Below, piece after piece: positions 41,176 through 53,100 of a stretch of 64,000 nt of DNA; position 1 is the stretch's first letter, and every line of letters starts with the position of its first letter. The notes beneath the pieces are model-generated. The model saw nothing but the letters and a program-made list of their open reading frames with translations. It was not told the origin of the DNA and searched no databases. The position numbers and the translations under genes were made by a program. Source of the DNA: Meghimatium bilineatum (Eukaryota; Mollusca; Gastropoda; Stylommatophora; Philomycidae); NCBI GenBank assembly GCA_034231615.1, contig CM067298.1, forward strand, positions 5,511,799 through 5,575,798, given 5' to 3'.

Positions 41176-44100
41176 CTGTCATCAAAGAGATAAATGTATT
41201 TAGTAAACAATATTTTAGTCATTTTTTGATCAGGATAATTACTAAATGTGTTGCAATTTGTAAAATGGTAGCAGCTGCAGGTAAGACTATATGGTAGAAA
41301 GATTGTGGCGCAACTCCTCCACACTGTAAACAAAATTCCCTGTTAAAGACGGTTGTGTCGGGTCATTGACGCAAATAAAAATGCGACACAAAGCATTTCC
41401 ATTCTCTGGAAATTACATCCTGCTGGAAATCTAGCAGGAACATCGTCCTGCTACAAGAGATATCCAGCAGGAGTTTGAGAATGTGTCCTGCTACAAGAGA
41501 TATCCAGCAGGAGTTTGAGAATGTGTTCTGCTACAAGAGATATCCAGCAGGAGTTTGAGAATGTGTCCTGCTACAAGAGATATCCAGCAGGAGTTTGAGA
41601 ATGTGTCCTGCTACAAGAGATATCCAGCAGGAGTTTGAGAATGTGTCCTGCTACAAGAGATATCCAGCAGGAGTTTGAGAATGTGTCCTGCTACAAGAGA
41701 TATCCAGCAGGAGTTTGAGAATGTGTCCTGCTACACGAGATATCCAGCAGGAGTTTGAGAATGAACACTGAAGAAGAAGAAACAAAATTCAGCGCTAGTC
41801 ATTACTGAACTATCATGTTAATGTTGATGAAGGAGCAGACATGCTGAGCAGAAAACATGGTCCGCATGAAAGATCATAATAGACAAAAACAATTTGTTGG
41901 AGAACTCCAGAATGACTCATGCAAGGCAATGGTAGAAACAAGTACAGGTATATCATAGAAAAAAGTACAGGTATATGGTAGAAACAAGTTTTGGTATATG
42001 GTAGAAACAAGTACAGGTATATGGTAGAAACAAGTTTGGGTATATGGTAGAAACAAGTACAGGTATATGGTAGAAACAAGTTTGGGTATATGGTAGAAAC
42101 AAGTACAGGTATATGGTAGAAACAAGTACAGGTATATGGTAGAAACAAGTACAGGTATATGGTAGAAACAAGTACAGGTATATGGTAGAAACAAGTACAG
42201 GTGTATGGTAAAAATAAGTACAGGTGTATGGTAGAAACTACTACAGGTAAATGGTAGAAACAAGTACAGGTGTATGATAGAAACAAGTACAGGTGTATGG
42301 TAGAAACTACTACAGCTATATGGTAGAAACTACTAAAGCTATATGGTAGAAACTACTACAGCTATATGGTAGAAACTACTACAGCTATATGGTAGAAACA
42401 ACTACAGCTATATGGTAGAAACAAGTACAGGTATATGGTCAAAACAATTACAGTTGTATGGTAAAAGCAAGTAGGGGTATATGGTCAAAACAAGTACAGG
42501 TTAGTTAGTTAGTTTTAGTTAGTTAGTTAGTTAGTTTAGTTAAGTTTAGTTTAGTTTAGTTTTAGTTTTAGTTTAGTTTAGTTTAGTTTAGTTTAGTTAG
42601 TTAGTTAGTCGTCAGATCATCATCACTGCAAACTGGACACATCCATAGTTGCTCTGATCTCAGTACCAGTCCTATACTGGTTGACCATCATTCTTCTGTG
42701 CCCTCCAAAATGTTCACTTCTAGCAACACCACATTTCAATCCCTGATCTTTAATCCTAGCCATTGAAAAGGAATAATCATCCACTTTAGTCTCACTCTCG
42801 CGTGTTATATCTCTTAAGGATTTTTTTTTACAAGTACAGGTGTATGGTAGAAACTACTACAGGTAAATGGTGGAAACAAGTACAGGTGTATGGTAGAAAC
42901 AACTGAAACTGATATTGGTAGTATATCATGTTCAGGACTGAACAATTAACCCAACATTTTTGACTGTAGTAACAATATTTACACACAGTAGGTTGCCATT
43001 GTTTTCTGAACTGTTTGGACATCCAATTTCTACTGAGATTGAATCTGGTACCTGTATTTATACAGAGAATGATAAAACTATGAGTGATCAGGCTGACGAC
43101 GGTGAGTGTGCTTGACCATCAGTGCAAATCAATATAAAGCAACTCAGTTCTCTGGAGTACATCCTAGGAGAATCATTGTTCTGTTACAAGAGAAATCTAG
43201 TGGGAGTTTGAGAATATATACTTTATTAAAATGTGTTGAAAAGTTACCAGGGATTAGAGGGAGGAAAAGTGTGTTTTTTGTCTGGAAATATCCAAAGATC
43301 ATGTAATCAACTTATGACTTTTACATTGAACACTCATGGATACTACTGTAATTGTTTAGATTGAACACTTGTGGATACTACTGTAATTGTTTAGATTGTG
43401 AACACTCATGGATACTACTGTAATTGTTTAGATTGTGAACACTCATGGATACTACTGTAATTGTTTAGATTGTGAACACTCGTGGATACTACTGTAATTG
43501 TTTAGATTGAACACTCATGGATACTACTGTAATTGTTTAGATTGAACACTCATGGATACTACTGTAATTGTTTAGATTGAACAATTGTGGATACTACTGG
43601 AATTGAGAGCAAAACACTTATAGGACTATCATTCTTCTTCTTGTACGCAGTCTTCTTCCTCTTCTCGTTCAGTCTGGAATGTCATTAATCAAGAACGATT
43701 CACTATTGTGTAGATGGAAACATTCAATATTGTGTAGATACTTTTAATGTTATGGCTTCTTCTTCTTATAGTCCATACCATGTGGCGTTGGTTATCATGT
43801 CTTTCCACAACCTTCTATTTTGTGTGCTGTCAATCATTTCTGATACCAATGTTCTCCCATGCCACAATGCTAGGTTGTCAAGCATCTTCTCTTGGTCTTC
43901 CCCTATGCCTTTTTCTGTTCAATTTGTCTGTTATTATGTGTTCTATCTTTCCTATTCTCATGATGTGTGCAAAATATGTGAACTGCCTCTTTCTGATACG
44001 GGTAAAAAATTTTCAACTAATTACTTTCAACAAAATATGTGAACTGTCTCTTTCTGATACGGGTAAAAAACTATCTTTTTGAATTAATTACTTTCAAAAT

Positions 44101-47100
44101 ATCTCCATTATGTTTTTTATCTGATGATGTTGTTCTTATCATCTTCTATAAAACCATATCCCAGCTGTCTCAATATAATTTTTCACTGTTCTGCTGAGCG
44201 TCCACGATTCACTTCCATACATCGGAATTGTTTCTATATAACTTCTAAGAACTCTATTTCTCACATCCACTGACAAAGATGAATTGCATAGGATGGTCTT
44301 CATCTTCTTAAATGATGCCTTTGCCTGATAAATTCTAAATTGACAAAGTTATATGACATAGGATGGTCTTTTCTCTGCTTTTGCAGTAAGGGGTCGCAAA
44401 ATGGAATGACAATCTGTTATCTGGCTATGGCATGTTTGGCCGTTTGATATGCAGTAATATTATGAAATCTCCTAATGTTGGTAACTCCTTCAATCCACTT
44501 TATTCTTTATTTGGATGGCTACAGATATAACGAGGGTAACTATTTGAAGAGTTTTGTTGAGTTGTACAACATGCGAAAGCATGACAGCAGCAGCAGCCTG
44601 CCCTTTGTTGGGGATGAAGATAACTCTTCATGTATTAAGCCACTTCAACTATTAGATGGAGTGATCAATTCCCTCCCCAGCTGTGTTTACCTTCTGTAAC
44701 TCATGCCTCTGGTACCCATTTATAGCTAAGTCGACTGGAGGAGTGATCATATCAGGTGAGAAATCACAATTCTTTATTTTTAACAAATTATTTGTCCAGA
44801 TGTGGTTTCACATCTAGCGCACTGTAACTTGGTGATAGCCAGCAAGCTCACTGTCAACTAGGCTAACACGCTTGTCTGTAGGAGGATTCTGGTGAGATGT
44901 TAACAAGATGGTGTGCAACTAATTCAACAGAGTAGGACTACAAGATATATTATTCATCCACTTCAGCATTTTCTTTTCCCTTACTGCTTAATACATGGTA
45001 ACATAGCACCCATTTAAAATATTGTTGAGTACCTCTTTTTCTTCTTCTTCTTTTTCAGCATTTATTCTCAAACTACCACTGGATCTCTCTTGCAGCAGGA
45101 AAATGGTCCTACTAGATTTCTAGTAGGATGCAACCCAGAGAATTCCTGCTAGGAATGTAGCATATAGGCCCTACATCTGTGCCAACTATTTCCTCGCTCT
45201 TCTGTCAGATCTGTTGACCCATCTGTAGTGGTATCTAGCACTCCTTCCACACAAGAATCTACCACAAAATGACAAAGGTACGATGTTTGCTGGCTAGCAT
45301 CTTTCAATCATCCATGGGAACTATTTCATAGAAGACAAATGTAAGAAATCAAGACAAGAAATGCATTGACAATGATGATTTTTTTCACAGAAGACAGATT
45401 GTCAGTCTATTCCCCCAACTTTCCTTAGTCATCTCCTGCAACATGTAGGGGAAAAAAAGACAGTGTCCCTATTATTTTCACTATGAACTAGGAATCCTGG
45501 TCAAGGTTACCACTGGGGCAATAAATACAATGTAAAAACATATATTATTTATAGAATTGTTCATAACAAGGGACATAACCATCAAATACTTACTAAATCA
45601 ACTAGGAAAGTATCAGTTGTGTCTCCATTGTTTGTTGAAATCACAAGTTCATTGCTAAAATCTGAATGATAAAATACAAAATGCCATTAAATATGAAGTT
45701 ATACTACTGTATGTCTGCAATATAAATTCAGAAATAATTATATCTGTATCATTTCATTATAAAGTATGATATTACCATTTCAAACAGAATTCACTAAACT
45801 TTAGTTAGATTAAACATCATAAATGGGTTTAATAATTTATTGGCAACTCACATAAGTTAAATATTACAGACTTGTTTTACCATGTGTTACCAGAGGGGAG
45901 CAAAGGATAGTTATACTTTGACCTACCATGCATGTCATAAGAAGTGACTAAAGCAGTTTTTGGGTTGAGGGTTAACTGTCACATTGTATGGAAGGTCAAA
46001 GTGTCCCAGAAGCCATGATGAAGTTGGAAGTGTCAAGCCATAAGGAGCAGATAGTTTGAGAATGACGGCAGAAGAAGAAGAAATACTCCAGTATGATTGT
46101 GTAATAGAGGTTCTATGTATACTCCAGTTAGTTAGTTAGTTAGTTAGTCGTCGGATCATCATCACTGCAAACTGGACACATCCATAGTTGCTCCGATCTC
46201 TCCTTGAGTGTATCCGCCATCACACTTCTGCTGACAGTACCGGTCCTATGCTGGTTGACCATCATTCTTCTGCGCCCTCCAAAATGTTCACCTCTAGCAA
46301 CACCGCATCTCAATCCCTGATCTTTAATCCTAGCCATTGAAAAGGAATCATCATCCACATTCGTCTCACTCTCGCGTGTTATATCTCTTAAGGAGTTCAA
46401 AACGTCAGCGCGATCCATTGCCCCATCTCCCTTTGCCACAATCGCACACAATGCCAGTTGATCCGCTCTTTCATTGCCTCGAACGCCCACATGTCCCGGC
46501 ACGAAAATAAATGTAACCGCCTTCAAGCTCGCATTTCTCAAGGCCTCAATCCACTGTTCGCGAACGTTACCCACATGTACCTTCTTAATCATACTCATAG
46601 AGTCACTCAAGATGCAGACCTGCGTTACTTTCTGTGTGCGTAGCCACTCAAATGCCTTGGTCACCGCCATAGTCTCCATGGTCATACTACTCGTAGTGAC
46701 CGCAAAGGCACCACTTTCCTCCTTGATCGTTTTACCTGCGCACTGAGCTGTAAAGGCCCAAGCACTGCGAACATGCCTAATTACAGATCCATCAGTGTAT
46801 ATAATCACATCCCCCTCTTTGGTATTCTCACTGATTAAAGCCTGCACTTCTTTCTCCACAGCTGTGGGACACCATTCTCTGCATTCCCTGCTAAGTGATA
46901 TTACTACTCTCAAACAAGTTTCGAAATCTGTGGGTAGACCTATCCATTCCGCACCAACTGCCACATCCTGTAATCGGCACACGCTTTGTATTACATCCTC
47001 AGCACGTCCCATCCACGACCTTCCTCTCTTGAGTCTGCTGCCTTTAACTTTCTGTATTTCGGAATGCAACGGGTGTTCCTTATCTGCATGTATTTGAAGG

Positions 47101-50100
47101 TACGCCCATGCACGGCAATACTGTAATCTATGCTCAGCTGTTGGGCAGTCAAGTAGGTATCGCATAGCTCTTGTCGATGTGTCTCTTGTGCATCCCAGAA
47201 TGATACGCATTGCTGCATTCTGGACTCTATCCAGTCTTTCTATCTGAGTTTGGCTAAGAGTCAGAATTGCCAGTGTATATTCCACCACAGCCACTACCAA
47301 ACCCTGGTACAAAAGAAATAACAATCTTTGCTCACATTGCGCAGCAGCCATAACCTTCATTGCTGCTAAGCCTTTGCCTGCCCTTATGATAATGTGGTCA
47401 ACATGTTCCCTGAAACTCAGGCTTCTGTCAAAAAACACACCCAGATATCTCATTGTGCTAGTTCTTTCTAAACTTTTCCCGGACAACGAAACTTGTGGCA
47501 TGGGTGTCTTTACCATGTGATTGTTCAAGGAAAACCACGTCACGAATGCCTTAGACGGATTAACCACTGCTCCCGTATCTCGACACCAATTTGTCAGTCT
47601 GTCCAGCTCCTTCTGTAGTTCCACGACGCACTCTTCTCGATTTCTGCCCTGTCTATACACCAGGATATCATCGGCATATGACATCGTTCTGCCAACACCT
47701 GTGATTTGATTGCCAGCGATATGTACTGTGTATACATTGAAAAGTACAGGAGATAGAGGCGATCCCTGTGGCAGGCCAGGGCTAATAACCGTTGGTGTAG
47801 ATATCCAGTTACCACACTTAAGAACTACAACCCTGTGCATCAGGGCGGCGCCAACCCAACGCACGACAAAAGGATTTACTGCAAGATTTAACAGCTGGTG
47901 CATCAAGATATCCAAGGACACCCTATTGTACGCATCCTCAAGGTCTATTGCGACCGCACATGTCTCCATGCGCGAATCGAACCCCTCAAAAACATCCTGC
48001 GCAAATATGGCTGCATTTTGCCATGTCTTCTTTCCTGGACGATATCCTCCTAACAATGTTGGTAAACACTTATTTCTTTCAAGATAACACGATACCTTCC
48101 GGGCCACAATTTTTTCCAAAAGCTTGCCAATCGTATTCTGCATAGTTATTATTCTGTAGCCATGTATCCTGGTGTGGTCCTTCCCAGGTTTGTGTAGTGG
48201 AACTAAATAGCTGTGCAACCAGTCTTCTTTGACTGTGCCCTTTAGAAGGCTATTATTGAACATGTCCGCCAACTCTCCCAACTCCTCATCCGTTCTTCGA
48301 CTAATGTCATCGTATCTAATGCCATCTGGCCCTGGTGCTGTATTTTTTGTACTTTTCAGTGCCTTCCTGATTTCTTCAACTGTGATTAGCATATGGTTTT
48401 CCATGCTCAAGTTCTTACACGTGTCTGTGAGCGTTTTCCTGATTTCTTGATATACCTCCACATTTCTCTGACCAATTTGTGCGGTGTAGTGTGCCAGCAA
48501 TGCCGCACCTTTTGTCTCGTCCGTCTTCTGCCAGACGGTATCGTCACTCTGGAAATCGGCAATAGTCACGCGTCTTGTGAGACCATTCATGGATTTGTGT
48601 AACCGCCAGAACAATTTTAGTGACTTTTTGCGTGTTATCTCTTTGCAAAATTCGTCCCATTTTGACGCCTTTGCTGACTTTGCAATATCTTTGAATGTTT
48701 GGACTAAGATATCTTTCTTCCGTTTCCAATGTGCGACCTCCATGGGCTGAGCCGCAACACGTTTCCGTGCCCTTTGCCATAGTGATACTGCTTTCCGTTT
48801 CTCGCTCCATGCTCTTTGAACCTCTTCGTTCCACCAGGAGGGCCTATCCCACACCAGATTTCCCACTACTTGAGCCTTACGTTTGTCTTGTCGAATTCTG
48901 CTCACAACATCCACTCCTCTTCGATCATATTTAAAGGATCTTACCTTTGGCCTTATCTGCTTACTTTTGTCATTTTTTAAGAGAACAACACATGGGAGGT
49001 GGTCACTGCCATGATGCCCCAGCACGTCCCATTTGCAGATAGCCACAGCAGCTGATGACACCAATGCCAGGTCGATAGCGCTTGTTATACGCTTGCCATC
49101 CTTGTTATACGGCCATCGTTAAGGCACACCAGGTCCGTATCTGTCAGGGCCTCCTCAAGTTCTCTTCCCTGTTTGTTCGAAGCACTATTGCCCCATGATG
49201 TACCTTTCGCATTGAAGTCACCACAAAAGAGGATCTGCTTTTCCTGTTCCATTATCTCCCCTAGGATCTTCCAACCCTGAAGATCAATGCTCGTGTTGCA
49301 GGCATACACATTTACAATCATGATTGGGTGCTGGACCCTCTGGACCCTCACTGCCTGTAACTGGATATTGTCACTATCCCACTTGGACATATCAACCTCG
49401 CATACACTAAAACCCTCGCGTACTAAGATTGCCTGTCCAAGATGTCGCCTGTTGTAGAAACACTGAAATCCGGCTATCCTGATATTACCACTTTCACCTA
49501 GCTGTGTTTCTTGCAATGCAATGACGTCAGCCTCATAACACATCTTTTCTAGCTCTGTTCTACGCTTGTGTACACTGGCCACATTCCAAAACAGCACACG
49601 CACGTTTTTAATTCCTAGCCTAGCTGTTTTCGATCTTGTTCTTCTAGCACCCGCCCGGTGACTTTTCCTTTTTGAGCCACCTCGTTTAGGCCGCTTGATA
49701 TTGGCTGCCATTTTTCAAACAGTGTGACAACGATTACACTCACGAAGACTTCAGCTCAGATGCACGCACTCTGTTAGCACCGGCGAAGATCTTAATGAGT
49801 GGACCTCCTGGTCAGAGAATAACACATCACCACACAATCTCCTAATTGAAACAACGAATATATCCATTGTTCAAGTGAAACTGTTGGTGACAAACAAAAA
49901 CACTTGCGTTGCTATCCACCATTTTGACCGGAAGTATACTCCAGTATGATTGTGTAATACACACAGATTCTATGTATACTCCAGTATGATTGTGTAATAC
50001 ACAGAGGTTCTATGTATACTCCAGTATGATTGTGTAATACACAGAGGTTCTATATTGTAATTTTTCCAGTATCAGACTGAAATGCAAATGATCTTCTGCA

Positions 50101-53100
50101 TTTGTTCTCACAGTTGCGCAGAATGTAGTCCTGAGAACGACATGTACTGTATCGTGGTATCGAGCATTTATGTGTTATCTGCACCGTTCGGCTTGACACA
50201 TCGGACCAGCATGAATTTCAGATGATACAAGAGAGCATACCGGTATATGTTGTATATTAAAAGTGACAACAGCACAAGACCACACCACAAAGAAATTACT
50301 AAACTTTGAAATATAGAAACACTACATTAACAACATGATGACTTGTATCAATACAGATGGAACAGCAACCAATGAAATAAAAACATGCAGAAAAGTAATA
50401 ATCCATCTTAGAAAAATGTTTATGATAAAACAAATTTTCATGTTTCAGTTCACTGTTAGAATCTCTTATGATAGTTTAATTCATATCTAGCTAAATGTGT
50501 ATGTTAACAGCACAAAACTAAAACAGACACCAGAATATAAATATCTAGAAAGCATTTTTTTTACAGAAGACGGCAAAATTGATAGAGAAACTGAGATGAG
50601 GTGCCAAAAAGCACATGCTGTAACACACTAATTGTCACCGCTGCTTGAAACCAGCAATCAACATGATGACCTAACTACAGATAATAAACACCATCTTTAT
50701 TCTAAAGTTATGTTACCCGTGCCAGACATGGGCCCTGAATAAAACACTCTTGAAAAAGATTACAACATGTGAGATGAAATGCCTGAGAAAGGCTATAAGC
50801 ATCACCAGAACAGACCGAATGAAAAATGAAGACATCAGAAAGATAATAAAGACCATATCATGCAAACAATATATAGAGAGACAGTAGATCAACCTTATGC
50901 AAATGGAATCATCACAACCAGCCATCTATGTGAACAACAGAAGAAAGAACAGCTACAAGGCAGGAGAAAAACCAAGAACAAGATGGGAAGATTCAGTCAG
51001 AGAGATTAAGATAGATATATAAATAGGTAGATGGATGGATGGATGGATGGAAACACTGTATGATGGACAAATATTAGACAGAGACACAAGTAGGAGGGAA
51101 ACCTGTATGATGGACAAGATTCTTCTTCTTCTTCTTTCGTTCACTTGAAATATGTCTATATCTGTAATTATGTATCCTTAATACAACTCACTGTTTTGTA
51201 ATTCATACAGTGGCCCATAGAGCTTTGATTCCAGTGTTGTTTCTTCTAGCCAATATGTCTGCCTCAGCATTTCATACTCAGAACAATCTTGAAGTATCTT
51301 GGTACTCTGTGCTGCCTGCCCACATGTGCACATGGCCATGTTGCCAATCTTGAACTTTGTATACATGTGACTGCGGAGTCTGTTGTGTCCTGTTCTGAGA
51401 CGTAGAATTATAACTTGTTCTGATCTGTTCATAATGTGATAGTCATCTTGTGTTGGTGTTTGTGGCTTTCTTATTGACTTGATCATCTGTTTTTTCTGAT
51501 GGTAGGTGATTGGTATATCTGGTTGGTCTTACAACAGCACCTTCCTTAGCTAGTTGATTTTCTTTTTCATTTCCTGGTATTCCACAGTGAGAGGGTATCC
51601 ACTGCATGGTTACCCTATACTTGTAAGACAGTTCATTAAGTAGTTTTTGCAAGTCTGTTAGTTTTCCAGACAGGAGAGCTTGAAGCACTGACCTTGCATC
51701 TGTCAGGAATATCACAGGCTGTGGGCCAGGATTGGAGTTCAGCTGTTTTTCAGTTGCTACTCTAATTGTCTGAATTTCTGCATCATAATTATTGCAAAAT
51801 TTCCCTGTTGGTGTTCTGATCGTATCTCTCCTGCACCTCCATTCCTCACTGCATTCTGTGCTGACCCATCTGTGTATACTCTGACCCATATTTCTTGAGG
51901 TTACAACTGACAGTGACTGTCCTTCGCTGCACACTGTTCTGTTCGTCCTCGCTTAGTATTCCTTTCACGTGGGTCTGAATGTATATTGTCATTCCATGCC
52001 TTTCACTCCAAGGGGTTTATTCTGGTACAGGCCTTAAGGGGCTGTCAACTTCAGGTAGGTCTGTAAGTTGTCTATGGAGTCGTTTAGCTTGGTGGATAAA
52101 GCTGCTTCTTTTCAGTCGCCCGAGTACTAGATTTTGGAATTTTTCCTTCATTGGATGACTTGGCATACACTAAAACTTTTCTGCTTGTATTAGCATCTTT
52201 GTGTCTCTGTGTTCGCCAAGTGTTTGCATTGTTTCTATTTTCTGCATCTCTACTATGGGTGTTGATTTCATTGCTCCCGGCATTATCCTGAGTGCCTGGT
52301 TTTGTACTTTATCTAGTTCTTGTAATGTGGTATTTACTGCAGGACACCATGCAGCAAATGGTCTGGGTGTGGTCTTATGCCTTGTGGTATACTTTACGGA
52401 GTATATTCCCACTGGTTCCCCATTTGGTTCCACTTAGTTTTCTCATGATAGCTAACTTCCTCCTGGCTTGTGTTGTTGCTTTGTTTATGTGCTGCTTCCA
52501 TGTCAGCTTATGATCAAAAGTAACTCAGAGGTATGTGGGTTGTTTGTCTTCTTTCAAGGGCTCTCCATCTATCTTGATATGACTGGCTTTTTGTTTTGGT
52601 GAGAGGATTAAGAGTGTAGTGCTGCACTTATCTGTGTTAACGCTGACGCACCATCTATTTGCCCTTAAGGTTACGGCATCAATAGCTCTTTATATTTGTT
52701 TAGTGGCAACTGTCACATGTTCTTCCGTGCACCAGATCACCAGGTCGTCAGCATACATTACCTCTTTGATCCAGTGTGGTAGTTCGGCAACTAGATCATT
52801 CTTTTTTATATCAAGAAAAGTGTAGGTGACAGGACTCCTCCCTGGGGGACTCCATGATGGAGTAGGACTTTCTTGCTCTTGTGACCATCCAAATGTACCC
52901 TGGCTCTCCTTTTATGCAGGCATGCTTTTACCAATTTGTATATTCTTGAGCTAACCCTACAATTTCTCAATTTATATAAGAGTTCTTCTTTTCAAATCTT
53001 ATCAAATGCTTTCCTGAGGTCCATCCATGCTGCTAGTACCAGTTTCTTATCTTGGAAGGCATCCTCAAACTCTTGGGAGAGGTAGGTTGCCTGATCTTCA

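Larger units (their letters stand above)
46128..49933 (-). mobile_element. LINE-A copy 1: near full-length Ingi-like non-LTR retrotransposon
   Basis: 3.8 kb inserted in a 40-bp minisatellite within an ENO4 intron, in sense orientation. Flanks are GTATACTCCAG at 46117-46127 and 49934-49944. In sense order: 5' UTR of about 220 bp starting TTCCGGTCAAAATGG; endonuclease frame (49711-49085); RT and RNase H frame (49064-46140); and a terminal CTAA repeat of about 20 bp overlapping the stop codon. There is no separate ORF1, and the order endonuclease, RT, RNase H, Cys-rich end fits the Ingi clade. The coding region would be one frame but for a 20-bp direct duplication near 49081-49111. Two truncated copies of the same family are in this window. 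Confidence 0.93.

Noticed and set aside
41813..42286. 157-codon Tyr/Pro/Cys-rich frame resembling a secreted repeat peptide
   Set aside because: It is the 23-bp minisatellite, interrupted by a LINE-A stub, with no leader or promoter.
46140..49711. Two separate LINE ORFs (ORF1 and ORF2)
   Set aside because: The upper frame is the endonuclease N-terminus and the last endonuclease motif is in the lower frame, so they are one ORF broken by a small duplication.
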